From: Atopsyche davidsoni
Taxonomy: Eukaryota > Arthropoda > Insecta > Trichoptera > Hydrobiosidae
Length of the DNA stretch: 64,000 bases
Assembly (NCBI GenBank): GCA_022113835.1
Contig: JAILWY010000016.1
Location: forward strand, 7,037,501-7,101,500
Reading direction: 5' to 3'
Shown: positions 13,801 through 27,719 of the stretch, one piece after another
Numbering within the stretch: the stretch's first letter is position 1
Layout: every line of letters starts with the position of its first letter
The notes under the pieces: generated by a model
The model's database searches: none
The model's input: only the letters and a program-made list of their open reading frames with translations
Told to the model about the DNA's origin: nothing
Program-made: the position numbers and the translations under genes

Positions 13801-15460
13801 CTGGCGACACATAGATTTCCATCAATGCGTGGCGCTTTATAAACATAGATCTGCGCCGCTTTTCTACCGTCAAATCGATATTAACAGTGAGTTGTACTAA
13901 GTATTTGAAAACGAAACTATCTCGGCTGATTTACAATGAGGCTCTGAAGGATTTCTTTCATCGCACTCAGTTAAACAATTTATAAACCAGCATTAAAATG
14001 TTTATTATAAGATATTAATGATTGACTATGAAATAAATTTATATCTTCAATGCATTGATATTTTGAATAAAATATATTTAAAATAAAATATTAATTTGAA
14101 GGCTGAATAATAATTATGATTGAGCTTAAAAATATTTTTTAATAAATTAACAACACGCTTACGTATAAATAAACCTACGTGTAGCTCAACTCTTTAAAAT
14201 GTATTAATGTTAAGACCGCGTGTGTCTATGCAAATTGCAGGTAGAATGGCTAAACTAATCAGCTGTTAAATTACAGACATGTACGTAGACCAACACAGTA
14301 AGAAATATTAGGAAATTTAATGTTTATATCCAAGTACTTACTGTCAAAAGTATTGGATACGTGTAAGCTATGCCGTATCTACGTTCATATCAGTCTTTAG
14401 GGCATGATTACGTTTTTTGGGTAACATTTGGTGCTGTCTGGTCTGCCGCTGGGCACGCCGTCGCCCGGCTGTCCCACGTGTCCCACGTGTCTGCCTCGCC
14501 GCGCGCCTCCATTGTCTGACATTCAGAACACACCGAGTGAGCAATCACCGCCGATACTTCCAATATAATGAAATAAATTCCAATTTGGAAACCTGGAATG
14601 AAACTCAGTCATATTATGAATAATATGTGAATACTATGTGAATAACATGAAATCGATAGACTTCAGTGTTGCAAGTTTTGTACGTTTACGAAAATTTCGT
14701 AAAGTTAACCATGACGGTGGAAAAATTGGAAGAAATATTGCTAAATGACTTTAAATACTATCGTAAATTTTACTCTTAATTGTGAAACATAAGCATCATA
14801 ATACGTCTTCTTGGTATTTTTTGGTATCATGGTTCTTCAGTCCTTGGCCTTGCTTGAGCGGTGTCGGATTGGCCTCTTCCTCTTGCTCGGCCTCGTTGGT
14901 CCACCTCATAGGTAAACGTCCTGCTCTTGACGCGGGCTGCCCGAGCTTTCTGTCATCATTCATTGCGGAGAGCAATACGATCGGACATCTTACGGTTTGA
15001 TGGTTTAAATTGGTTTTTCTGTTGGATATATAATATTATTTTATTATCGAATTGGTGGAAACAGTTGAGAACTAGTCATAGTTGCCACAAGGGTTCAATT
15101 CCTGTATGAAATTATTTCTTAAATAAATATATGTTTAAAATATAAACAGCTATCAGATTTAAAGGAAATGGCAACAATACAAAATCCCTTTCTAATAAAG
15201 GCTCTCTGTTATTAACTAAAGAAACCCTGAAATGCAGAAACACCAGCAACCACTTCTAATAGTTGACCGGCTCCCCTATCTGAATTTGGGTTTAGATGTA
15301 TCCCGCTCATATTAATAAAAAAAAACCCTAATGACGCTATCTTAAAAGTCACTAGCTGCTTTTGTTTGTCAATCCAAGCAAATCCTGTTCTAGATAGGTA
15401 TAAATTGTTTGCATTAATTTTTTGTTATGAAATTTAGTTTGATATTGTACCAGTTACCGT
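7811..15460. other. Gene-free AT-rich stretch
   Basis: No supported gene. The sequence is AT-rich with homopolymer runs and scattered short GC-richer segments, for example around 8450-8650, 11040-11110 and 14420-14530. The E-box-like palindrome ACACGTGT near 12330 is the only discrete motif that stood out. It may be intergenic DNA or a long intron. Confidence 0.5.
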
Positions 15461-15463
15461 TTC

Positions 15464-15498
15464 TAAATCAAAGCTCCATATATTGGAGCTTTGATTTA
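15464..15498. repeat. Perfect 15 bp hairpin
   Basis: The arm TAAATCAAAGCTCCA (15464-15478) is followed by a 5 base loop (TATAT) and its exact reverse complement (15484-15498). The pairing continues imperfectly outward (accgttt on the left against the complement of acacggt on the right). It could be the core of an old fold-back transposon, a cruciform, or an RNA hairpin if transcribed. Confidence 0.75.
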
Positions 15499-15654
15499 TC
15501 GACACGGTGTTAAAGATAAAGACAGTCGAATCTGCTACACCTACTTCTGCGCAATCCGATCATAAACATTCATGACCAAAAGAAATATTGCATGCCGTAC
15601 GTTGCACAGCATAAAATATTGCCCGATAAAAATTTATTTTCGTCGGATACTTCA

Positions 15655-15860
15655 CAACGCGGAGTCGTCGCCACCGACGACAAACCGCCGCTTTCCAGGC
15701 CAGGCATTGTCCGCGCCTCCCGGAACCCGCCCGCTGCGTCAGCTCGTCAGCTCCTCAGCTCCTCGAGGCCGCAAGAAGGCGGCCCGTGTGTTGTAGGACA
15801 GTCCGTTTCCTGTGTCGTGACAATCCCGCCGCCTTTCGAGAATAGGCCGTTTCCAGGCTT
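15655..15860. other. GC-rich patch with a fortuitous 90-codon open frame
   Basis: This GC-rich patch contains the internal repeat GTCAGCTCCTCAGCTCCTCG. An ATG-initiated frame runs from 15592 to 15864 on the plus strand, but its product is low in complexity, resembles no family I know, and lacks neighbouring exons. I regard it as a CpG-rich regulatory or untranslated segment. Confidence 0.35.
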
Positions 15861-15864
15861 TTGA

Positions 15865-18690
15865 GTTTTTCGCTATATGTACTTAAAATTATGGTTTTGC
15901 TCGTCTCCGGGCTGTTATCAAACGGTCACGCAATATTGCCTGTTGAAGTTTGAACTGACTACGCAATATAATGATTGATCCTTAAGTGGTGAATTTGTTT
16001 TAGTAACCTAACCGAACGTAACCTCATTTTGTTTTTTGTTTAGTAGTATTGAAAACCACTGGTGCGGTGTATTGTCGTAGATTTCTGGACTCGGAATAAT
16101 CGGGTAAAGCATTCGCTGGAGTATTGTTATTAGACAAACTAAAAACGTGCAACCCTCAATAACACGTTCGGTTCGGAAACAACGAAAATATTCGACACTA
16201 GAATAGGTGAAACTTCTGTTCCTGTGAGCCAGCTTATTCTTAGGAATCCTGAATGTTTTTATAGCACTGTTCGCTGGGTATATTTAAAAAACCTTCTGTT
16301 GAATATATAGTAGTAATATATCTGTTGTATAATTATTTAAAAATAGTTTTTTTTTTACTTACCATACTGTAAAAAATAAATTTCAATAAAACATGGTTAC
16401 CGCAACTATTGATAGCTTATAAACACTTACATATTTTCACCATGTTGTAATATTTACCTATCTAATTATATTAAATTTCACCGTATTTAAAATCTTATTT
16501 CGTTGGGAATGTATAATCAATGAATATGACGTGTATTGCTATTGGTAAGCACTAACCTAATATTATATTGCCTAATCGAATTATGATTATTTAAGACTAC
16601 TTAGGTGGCAGTATGTAAGTCTTCTATTACTAACCATTTGTTTTCAATTTATTTAAATTGTTTCTCGGAATGAGTCCGAAGCGATCCACCACTCCGTGTG
16701 TTTGGCATGGCGTTTGCATTAAGCAATCGGATACTATCCTACCTGACCAATCAAGTTAATAAATTTCCTTCATCTCATTTCCGTGACATCGGACGGTCCA
16801 TCAATAATAAATCTTCAAACCAGAAAAAAACATATAATTATATTTACAACCTGTCATTTAATCGGTTTTGACATTTTACGCGGTGCTAACATTTAAAAAT
16901 TATTAGCGCGTTATACATTTAAAAATAATTTTATTTGTAATTTTTTAATTCGTAATTATGACGAAACAGTAAATTTCTTAGATTTGTTAATATTTTTGGA
17001 TCGTCATTATTGATGCGTAATTTTGCCGGTAATAATTATTATCTACAGGTATTGCAGTTCACTTACGAAATGGTACGAGTTAGAGCTACCGTCATCTGCT
17101 CGCTACAGTCATCTGAGTTCTCATTTGTTGATCTGGGTAACTTGTTTTATTTTAACCTACCCATATTGTTGTTTGAACGTATTTTTTTTTCTTCATATAT
17201 CCAATGGTGCTGTTTAATGCTGTGTCTACACCAATCCTAATGAATTTGAGCAAGTCTTTTAAATCCAAATCCCGAGAAATGTTTTTATACCATACATCTA
17301 AAATCGCAATTTCCACATACTTTTTAATGAGCTGGTAGGTATACGATACATCAATCAAATCAATACGTTAAAACACTGGCAATATATTTTTTTATAAAAT
17401 CACTTTCAATATATTTTTTAATAAAATCACTTTCAAATATTTTTTCTTATATCTTCAAATGATGGTCGTATAATTAATATTTTGAAAATCAGCCAATCAG
17501 GAAATTACTATCGCCGGCCAATTTAGATATAATACGTATTTGAAATGAAGTTCTTGGTATTATGCACTAAATGCGGGTATTAGTAGAGTATTTTCTAAAC
17601 ATTATGATATTACGTAAACTTATCTACGGACTTGGGTTATTTTAAAATACTTTAATATTTGATTTTTGAACTTCTAGTTGGGAACTTTTTACCCTGTGTG
17701 CATGCTCAACGTCTTTTCGTTTATAGAAACATAACAAAAATATTAATTTATTATAAAATAAAATTTAACGTTACTAAACGTTAATTGTATTTATTGTGTA
17801 TAACTTATTTTTGTCTGTGTTCAATATTTTTTACAGAATGTACCGGGTGGAATGCAATTTTGATAATATTAATTCAATATTTTAAATAAAATATTTTTGT
17901 TATTTTTTCGCCCACCTTTCGTTTGACGCGAAAGGTTCGCGAAATCGGTCACCGATAATATAAAACTTGTGGAAAAATCTCATAAATGTTTTTTTCAAAA
18001 TGGAATATTTAATATATTTTTGTGATTTTCAAATATTTTTTTGTGCTTTTAGTTTTACCAAACAGAGTAAAAATGTTAGCAATGAAAGTCGGTGAAACTA
18101 GTCACTTTGATAAAATTCTTCATTTGAAATTAATAAATATGAGGGTCTCAAATGTTTCACAATAAATATTATGTACATTATTAGTAGATTGTGTGCAACC
18201 GCACGTTAACGTTAACAGACTACGCATTGATTAAATCTCCAGTCCGCTTGATAGCTTTGTTGCAATTGCTATCGTTACCCGGCGCGGGTCGCCTCGCTCG
18301 GCCGGTTTGGGGACAAACGATGCCATCATACAACTGCAACTAATGCGCGAGCCTTTTGTAGAATGCGGGAATGGACATTATTACGTTGAATGTGAGATCC
18401 ATGTTTATATGACTGATGAAATATCTCAATAAACTACCGGCAGATCAATTTATGATTGCATATAGGCATGACTACATGAATTGTTTATATTACTAGGTCA
18501 GCAGCGCTAACGCGTACTTACCCGATAGTTTTATTTGAAAAACGTCTCAACTTTTATGGTTCTCTTCTTGTTGTGGAGTACCGAGAAGCCACAGGACCCA
18601 TTTAATGGACAACACTAATAGTTTTCTTTGCTTTGTTTTATTTTGGTTTGTTTAACTCATATGAATTGAGACAATACTTGTTTACAGGTG
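15865..18690. other. Gene-free AT-rich stretch
   Basis: No supported gene. It contains a small tandem duplication (17380-17435), a 12 bp palindrome GTTAACGTTAAC near 18206-18217, and a short GC-rich block at about 18280-18310. Confidence 0.45.
17380..17435. repeat. Two-copy tandem repeat of about 28 bp
   Basis: A unit beginning CAATATATTTTTT and ending AAAATCACTTTC occurs twice in immediate succession, differing by about one base. A third partial copy appears to start after 17435. It lies in AT-rich non-coding sequence. Confidence 0.7.
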
Positions 18691-18699
18691 TTATGCCGC

Positions 18700-19130
18700 A
18701 CAGTGTGCGTGGATGGGTTTTTTTTTCCGCATCTGCGGTAAACTCGCAGTGACCGCTAAAAGTCGTACGCGTTATTTTCGTAATATGACGCAGCGCTCTG
18801 GGCGCAGTTTACGATTTCATCACACTGTCAAATAGCATTAAATAATTTCGCAGACGCCGTGTTTGTGTGTCGGCTTAGCACTTTCCGCTCCAGTGTGGCC
18901 GCGCGTCGCGTGCTAGGTGAAGTGCCGCGGAAGGTGATCATTCTACCTCTAATAAGGCCACTCCCTCGCGTGACTCGCCCGCGGAAGCTCCACGCTTGAA
19001 GCTGACGTCACGTTGTCATGCAAACTGACAATCGAAATTCTAATAAAATGCGTGGAATTCTTTAATTTATTTTCATTTAATATTTCCTTCCGTGCCTCGT
19101 AAGTTTCGGAGCGTCGTACGAGCGATATAA
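18700..19130. promoter_or_regulatory. GC-rich regulatory-looking patch with a consensus CRE
   Basis: Sequence richer in CpG than its surroundings contains TGACGTCA at 19003-19010, the palindromic site of CREB/ATF bZIP factors. No start codon or splice-supported exon was found here. It is called regulatory on composition and motif only. Confidence 0.3.
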
Positions 19131-20199
19131 ATTTAAGCTCTGTCTCAGGCTCCTCATCCGTGAAAATTTCTGTCGTCCTCTTATATAATATTTATTATAA
19201 CAGTTGACAGAGCAATTGTCCGTAAATCAAATTTTTGTAATCTCTTTTTTCCTCGTATTTGTATTGTTTTTTTTATTCTCGGTTTTATCTACGAACGGGT
19301 TCGCCCTGTCACCGATGTAAACGACATTGTTGTCATGCTGTTACTAATCCCTCGTGTCGCCCGTGCTAGTGGAAAGGTTTTTGCAGTTTAAGCAAATATT
19401 GAAAAACAATGCTTTTGAATTCAATCATTCGCGCCATTGTTTGCACTCGCCTGCTCGACGAGCTCGCAAGAGCACTTGTTTGACAACTGTAAAATAAGCA
19501 CTCAAATCTGAAAATGGTTAACGAGCCTTTCGATTGCCTATTTGCTCTATTTCATTTGCTTTTTTGACATAATAAATCAATTTGAAACAGAGTCAAACTG
19601 ATCAAATTCAGAGTGCGTTTAAAAAAAAAAAATATATACATAAAATTAAATTGGAATTTTGTGCTCACTACAAAATGAAGAAAGGTCATAATTATGTTTT
19701 TCACACGTAACTATTTGTTTGCTTTCTTTTTCATCCAGTTTGAGCTGGAAGAAACTATATATACACATAAATACATATATACATATATGTATATAAAATA
19801 CATAAAAAAGCTAACTCGTTGTTACTAATCATTAAAAGCTTATAGATATGATATGAATTAAATGCTATATTTTATAATCCTAATGAGTATGCTCAAAGTA
19901 TTTTTTTTTAAATATTTAATAAACAGCTCATTAAATAGTTTTAGTCGATTTTAAATAAAATTTAAAATTATTTGTACGTCTAACCTCTTTTTTTTTTTTT
20001 ATAAATATTATTTTAAGTAAATTAGAAAAATAAAAAAAGTAAGAGAAAATGCCCTGAAAAAAATAGTTTAAACGATTCACAGTTAATCAAGTACATAACA
20101 CAATTTACAAGTGTAGAACGAACCTAACTATAGGTCCAATAGATCTCCTATGCAGTGTATGGTTTTTAAACTTTTGAAACACACCACCGCATGCAATCT

Positions 20200-20660
20200 C
20201 GATTCACCGACTCGAGAGTGCTGTAGAAGGAAGTTATTATTGTTTTGTGCGTAATAGGTTTTCCACACCCGCGCAATTGAAAGCGTAACCGTGCACTCGA
20301 TAACTCATTTGCTAATAATTGATATCGTCTCGCTAACGGGCCGGGCCGCCAGCTCGCGAGGTGCGATTGCAGATTACGTCACGGCGGATCGCTCGGCTTG
20401 GGAGTCTCTTCACACGACCGGCCTACTTCTGCTCGATCGTTTCCATCAGCCTCAGTACATTCTCTATTACCAAAGAGTCGTACTCTCTGCTGGAGGGGCG
20501 GATCTCCGCCGTGTTGCTTGGAATCTGCATTTTACAATCTGCACGTGCCTATTTTCCGATCGTAAACACAGCGCTCGCCTATCCGGCAATATTAACGCGA
20601 GTGGTTTCAGAGCACTCGGTAGCTATTCAATATAGACCAGAGCGTTCAATATCGCAGCTT
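20200..20660. promoter_or_regulatory. GC-rich patch with CRE-like site TTACGTCA
   Basis: A CpG-richer segment of about 450 bp carries TTACGTCA at 20374-20381. Plus-strand frames of about 100-114 codons cross it, but the longer begins with GTG, not ATG, and neither product resembles a known protein. No splice-linked partner exon was found. It may be a promoter, enhancer or non-coding first exon. Confidence 0.3.
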
Positions 20661-22160
20661 TGAGATAATTCAGATCTTTGAGTAAATCAATTTCATCAAT
20701 TAGTGTTGAATTCTTAGATAACCTAACCCAGAGATAGAAGTAATAGAATAATTAATATTATCAAAATATTATTTGAGGATCAGGTGTAGCTTCGAAGTGT
20801 AGTCGAGTATTATACTGCTATTTAAAATTGCAACAAAATCAACTGAGCATTGGAGCAAAATCATGATCAAGGTTTTTATTTGTGTATCAGTATAATTAAT
20901 TAAAAAGAATGTGAAAATATTCTTTTGCTAGAGAAACCAGTCGTCTCAAATATAAATTACATTGAAGAAACATTATAATATTATTTGTTAAAATAATTAT
21001 AATCGTAACCATAATTTTTATATATTAATATGCTAATGAAATTTCAAAAGAAATCTTCTTGAATATTATCATAGCTGTGAATCACACGAAGTGGAAACCC
21101 CGCGAGCTTTCCTACTGGAACATAAAGGCTTCAGAGGAGAAGTCAATATGCAAGCCTCGTGAACTCTCCGGCATGAGACAATGTAATCTTTTCGTTCTAT
21201 ATTTCAGCTGTGCTTTAACGCGACTTTTTGCGTAATTTTATCGTGTGTTGTGTGCAAATATGTTACCTATCGTCACTAGCATTGTGAAATGCAGAGTAAG
21301 CCCATAAATTAGACTAACAAATCCGCCGGCGACCGTCTGCCGGCGTCTCTGCATCTCCTTACTAGTTTTTATGTAACATATTTTTTTTTCCTTACTTCAT
21401 CAATGACGTTTTCAGCTTTTTAATCTTGTAATTTAATTTAATCCAATATTAGAAAATTAATAATCTCTATTATTGCCGTATTTACATTTAATCATTTTGA
21501 TAATTTAATTCATTTTATCGTGTTTAAAGATATCTCTACTACGACTAGTAATTTTAGCGATATCATAATTTTATAATGTTTATTATGTTTGACAGGTTTA
21601 AATACAATTTACGACATGTTTAAAACTTTTAATGGGGCATTGGCCGTCTGCTTTGCGTTTTAAAAATTTAAATAAGATAAATTATTGAGACAGTGATATA
21701 TTTTCAATATATATCTGATTTTGCAAAATCACGATTGTTGGAATGTAAATTAATTTGAAAAAACAGCCCTTTTGTGTGTATATGCCATCGAATACTTTCT
21801 AAATTCCTAATATGTCAGTAATAACTATGTTTTATAAAAAAAACTGTAGACCCATACTAGAATAAAACTAGTGTTGTTGGCCAAATTGCCTATAAAACCC
21901 CGCCTTACATTTGCTGTTCTCAATATAAGAAAAAGAAGAATAAACCACAAAAGAAATGCTCTTGAGGCTTCGTGTGAATACGTCGACATCTTATGAATAG
22001 TAGTATTTTATATATATTATTACAAAGTGATGTATCTTAAATTAGTTAGACAGTAAGATTTATTTTCTTCGGATCAGCTGAGAGCTCACTGTCAGCGGTG
22101 TGAGATGCAGCGCGGGTGTTGCAGGAGAGACGCAGCGGGTGACGCAAGGGACGAGCGGCC

Positions 22161-22197
22161 TACATGAGCACATGAACACATGAACACATGAACACAC
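22161..22197. repeat. Short tandem repeat of ACACATGA
   Basis: About four consecutive 8 bp units of ACACATGA, with minor variation in the first and last, lie at the edge of a GC-rich patch. Confidence 0.8.
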
Positions 22198-22632
22198 GCG
22201 CCACCTGTCCATCGCACCTGACGCCTCCCACTCTCACCTGGGAACTATATGATATTTAACGTACTTTTTTCGATCGTGTGATTCGGTGAGAACTTATAGA
22301 AAAACTTGCTTTGTGTAATGAGCGTTATGCAGATACTTGAAGTGAAATTAAATTTGCTGTTCTACCAGATGCTGAGCTCCCGAAGTTCGTAGATACGGAG
22401 ATTTTGACACTAACTAAATACTTGCGGCTCGGGTCGGTAGATAGATAATTGGATACGAAAGGTTTAATAGAAAGACTTCATTGTGATTTGTATTATTTTT
22501 TTACATCGCTGACATTTAGCATATCATGATTAAATCGTATAGTCTATATAGCAAACATAGAAATAAATGTAGTTATTTATATATTCTAGTGGTACAGGAT
22601 AAGTTCTTGTTTTGTATACATTATTTCTATTG

Positions 22633-22659
22633 AAGATAGAAATACTATATTTCTATCTT
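22633..22659. repeat. Perfect 12 bp hairpin
   Basis: AAGATAGAAATA (22633-22644) and TATTTCTATCTT (22648-22659) are exact reverse complements with a 3 base loop. It is AT-rich and of unknown significance. Confidence 0.6.
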
Positions 22660-25600
22660 TTAAATACTACTATAATATATTTAAATTTAATATTTCTTAA
22701 AATATATTTTTGTTTGATTGGTTTATAGTATTTATCGTCCTAACACAACACATATATAAAAATATATTCAATTTTTATTATGATATTTTGGTTCACATTT
22801 TATGGGTCGTTTTATAATAAATTCTGGTGTTCACGTAATCTCAGCTTCAATCTAAATAGGTCTTTGTGAATCGCCTCCGGGTATTGTAAGAAATGCATTA
22901 ATATATTTTCCCTTTTCAGAAGAAGTGGGATATAATATTCCAATAAAGGTATAAATACCTTATATTAAACTGACCCAGTTATTTACGAGGTGTATATTCG
23001 TACTTCATTTGTTTGTTCTAGATTATGTATGAATACAAAAATAAATTTATTTCTTATATTATCGAAAAGTTATATTACTATTTTTAAATACTAAAATTTA
23101 GTATTAACCTTCATCTAAATATACCGGAAATCAAATCAGCATAGTTTATTATTCAGAGAGCGGCTTTTGGAGTCTAGACAAAGTTGTCAAATAATTTAAA
23201 TGCTCAACTGCCTATTTTGCTAGGCGATTATTTTAACGGAGGTCGCGGTGAACTCAGCAGAAAGGTAGTTCAAGTGTCTCGGTAAGAGCCCCATCTGTCC
23301 AAACAGCTTCGATTTGTTTGACGATTTAACTTGTAGGTCAATTTTATAAATTTAAATATTTCAAGCTAGATATTCAATAAATTTTCTCGTGTTATTGTTC
23401 TATCATGCGATGTTCCTTGTAATTATGTCAGCGAAGCATAATACGAAGGTTTGTCAATTTGTGGATTAATTTATGTTATTAGTATCACGATCCTTGTGTT
23501 TGAATTATAACGAGTACGTACTTGGAATATTTCTTGCCTTAAGATTATGCTTGACACTAGTTTTGCGACATTGATAATCAACTATTATACGTATAACTAG
23601 TACGGCTTGATCAGTGTGCCATTAGTGACCAGACACACACTTGCAATTAGCCAATAGCGTTCTATTTTGCGTTGTTTGCTTACGCAAAACCATTTAAAAA
23701 AAACTCCTAAAATAAAGGGACGCTATTTGCTCGCAAGTTGAATCACTGCTTGTGTCGAGGGCTCTACTCGACAATAGGGCAAGAGATATCCGTCGTTATA
23801 ATGTTTTGCATGATTAGGTTTACTATAAGTTATGTCTACACTGTATTGGCTGTACAGTCTTGCAATTATTATTATTCGCTGAAGTTATAGAGTTTGTATT
23901 TTAGATCTAAATTAAGTCACAGTTAAAGCTGAGACAATGCTAACTTTAATGTTACATAATGTACTTTTTGTTGGATTTGCTGTCTGTTGCAACCAAAACT
24001 TTTGTACCAATTAACGTTTTTCTATGTAAAATAGTGCTATGCTATACTTTAGTCGTAGATTTTAAAAATAATACTCCAAATTATGATATATTTTCTTTAG
24101 GCGTCCAATGCACGTGTAAACATAAACTGGTTTTAAGTGACTGAGAGTTTGCAGCACTTCACAATGCGATTCAAAGAAAATAGGTTTTACTAAATTTCGC
24201 ACAGCTTCGCAAATTTTCGTGCGATAGCTGACTTCTAACGGAAGAGTTGACAGAGACGTGCAATATTGGTAATTTCACTTTTGTGTTTGCACATAGTTAA
24301 AATATTCAATATTTACGTATTTTATTATCAAAACCTATTTACTGTATTATGTCGACGCAAAGTCGATTTTGAAATTATTCAGATTGATTAACCCACAGAT
24401 TTTTGCTTAGCAATACAACCATGCCCTGAAAAAAATCTGTTATAATATTTAATTTACATTTATTGAACGCACCCTCAACTAATGTAAAAATACATAAAAA
24501 TAGTTTTTTTTTTTTATAAAGTATGTGATGTTATTGTTTTTAGTAATGCCATGTTCCCGACAAGTGTGTGTCAAATTATTTATTTTTGTATTTTTATGCA
24601 AAATTTTCTTTGTGACATCGCACTTGGAAAATTAACAAGCATATTATTTACACTTTTATCTTTAGCCTTGATCTTAGGAAGGTCTTGTTTGCGTTTGAAA
24701 AACTATTGTCCAGGAACAAACAAACTGACACTTGTTTCTTACCTCATATACCGGTATTTCGTCTCCAAGCAGATTTATAAATAATAAAGAATGCTGACGA
24801 TTGTCTTATATTAAAAAAAAATATATTAATATTCATTCATCCTCTACTTCATATGACTTTTTATTTGGTTAGTTTAAAATATATATTAATCTTTGCAATG
24901 TATTGCTCACAGAGATGTTCTTTGTTTATACAGTTCTTATACGATTTAATTCATAAAACAATTAAATGATATATTAAACATACTCCAGTGCATGAAATTC
25001 AATGCTCAAATCAATGACAATGATATTTTTTACAAATATACGTTTTTAATGTGAAAGCATATATCATTTTTTGTGGTTTACAATCGCACACTTGTTCGAC
25101 CATAAATCAGACGAAGCGTCACCGGTTCATTGGACTCTCACTTGAACAAACGCAATGTGTCTTACACTGTATTCAGATATTTTTATGTTCATTTTAATAT
25201 AAAAATACATGCTTTTGGCATGCACGCGCTGTGGGTAAATGCCAAATATCATGCCGGACTTATCTAACCTGTCGATCGCGCATATTAATTTTCTCTGCGC
25301 AACCGCTCCAATTAAAGTTTATTTCGCGTCCGAAATATCAAAACACACAAACGCACGTGTAGTAATTCGGTGATTGCCTATGACTTATTAATTCTCGCTG
25401 TCTGAAACGGCCGGACATTCTGGCCTATCGCAAGTCCACTAGCGGCTCGGCTCGGTGGTGCAACTGAGCCGCTCCACTCTCAGTGTGCTCTTTCCAAATT
25501 TCGTAATACCCGAGAATTGCGTGAGTCAAAAATTGTACTCACTCGAGAGAGTTTTTTTTTCATCCTAAGCGTACCGTGAAGATATGGCCAATATCTGCAC

Positions 25601-27719
25601 GGGCTGACCTCCGTTGCTGAATTAAAAAAAAATTGCCTCAATTGTTTGCATTTACCTTTACAAAGTGCGCTTATCTGAATTTTTAAATGATTTTTTTATA
25701 CTATTGCATGTTGACGTATTATTTATGTTTGACCTGAATTTTGGTCATTTTCAATCTGATCAGTTTTGGCCGCGGGAGATACTGGGTGATTCAAGTAAGT
25801 CCAAGGACTTTATAACCCAATGCAGACAACACGCATATCTGTGCATATCAAAAATAACACGCTTTTATTTAATAACATGTATATAATTGTTACGTGTGAA
25901 TGATAATTATTAATAATAATGGTTTATGAAATAAAAATAATTTTAATTTAATAAAAGGACAGGCGCAATATTTATTTTTAATAACAAATACTGTGGACGG
26001 TTGAAAGAGGCGGTGATCTCGGCGGCCGTTAATTAATCGGTAATAATAGTAGTATATAATGATAGATGTACACTAACATTACTGATTGATATGAATGATA
26101 GACTCATATAACGAGTGCACACTGTCTGATATCAGCTGAATCATGCTGTTTCATGTTGTGACGAATATATTTTTTGGTCATTGCTTTTTTATAAAGCATG
26201 ACATATTACTAAAATTATTACATGCTACTCAATATTATTCACTAGTGTATTTCATAAACATTTTTTTCAATTGGACTCCTAGGTTACATGGATTCCAAAG
26301 TTGTCGATTTATATTTGTGTGCTTAGAAATAATCTCTTACTATATTTAAAACGATGGTGTTTGTCCGTTACTCGCTTGTGGTTCCGTAGCAGCTCCCGGC
26401 CTCACCTGTGCGGGCCGCACCTGCGAACTAGTGCGCCATCGTAGTTGACAGTGTCATTTGATTTTTGTCAGAATCAGTGAATGGCTCGACGCCTACTGCT
26501 GTTCTTACGCCACTCGATCCAAATATTATTCTCAAATGGCTTATTTGATAAACACGTGTTAAATGACACATGGGTCATTATAATAACCCATTTCGTTTGT
26601 CTAATGGCAGCATTCTATTGTTGCATATAATTAAGTCATTGTTGTATCAAACGCCCGCGCTATTATCAATATGAATCTCATCAGAAGAAAAAAATAGCTC
26701 CCATAATATCTAGCACAGTTGACTTTCTTATTTGCTAATCTAATGTTCTTCTATTATATTTAGTTGAACGCGGGACTGTGCGGCCTTCGGGTGTGGTTTT
26801 TTTTATGTCTTTATTTACTTCATTAAATTTATTGTTGATTATCTGTTTAGAAATTTCCAACAAATGACTGACAGCTGGAATGTTTGTACTTTTACACGTG
26901 AGCTAATTTTAAATGTCCTTGGTAAGGAAAAATATAATAAGCTAGTAAGTAATTATAATTAAATGACAAAATTGCTTAGCTTTCTGTACATGTAAAATTT
27001 TAAATTAGTGAACAAAGACCTGCCTCGTGCATTAAACATGCTATTTTTTGTAGTATTCGTTTTTTTGCGTATTAAATTTATTATGACTTTCGATAAATAA
27101 GCACCGTAATTTTAAAATGTATTTATAAATAAGTTTTTTTTTTAACTTATTTCATATGCACATTGAAAATGAATACTAGGAATTATGTTTTGCAAAACAC
27201 CTTGAACTTTAAATCTTTTTTTTGATATTTTAAACGTATACATAATCTGAACTTTGTGAACATTTTTATAAAACTTGTTTTTGTTACGCATCAAAAGCAT
27301 TCTGTACATTTTCAATAGTCAGTATTGCCACAATTAAACCAAAGATAATTTTTTTATTTTACTTGGCTTTTTTTTTTTTTTTTCATCTAAAATTGATCGG
27401 AAAAACTCTGGCTTGGGTACAAGTTTAATTGCACTTGGATACTTCGAATTGCTAATATGCTCTATTTTATTTTATTTCGTCTTAAATCTCATTAAACCAT
27501 TTTATATATTAAAAACATAGAACTTAAATATGAATATATCAATTTTTGGTAATTTGCAAGTTTGCAACTTTATTTTTTATAATTGATTTTATGGAAATAT
27601 TGGACACAAGGTATTTCAACAAACCTGAATTCAAGCACAGTTGAATGTGGTGTGTTTTTATGAAATATGATGTAGAAGATGATAGTGGAAGATTGTTGCG
27701 GTATTGAATGAAGGTGTGT

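Larger units (their letters stand above)
20661..27719. other. Gene-free AT-rich stretch
   Basis: No gene is supported. GC-richer islets occur at about 22080-22260, 25380-25480 and 26370-26520. Short frames of 60-77 codons have AT-driven composition and no recognisable motifs. It holds the repeats listed separately at 22161 and 22633. Confidence 0.45.

Noticed and set aside
15085..15109. B-box-like GGGTTCAATTCC suggestive of a tRNA gene
   Set aside because: No matching A box or cloverleaf pairing at the required distance.
15592..15864. 90-codon ATG-initiated plus-strand frame
   Set aside because: Low-complexity product in a GC-rich patch, without homology I recognise or supporting exons.
20291..20663. 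Two overlapping plus-strand frames of 114 and 100 codons
   Set aside because: The longer begins with GTG, products lack recognisable domains, and no neighbouring exons were found; more likely a GC-rich regulatory patch.
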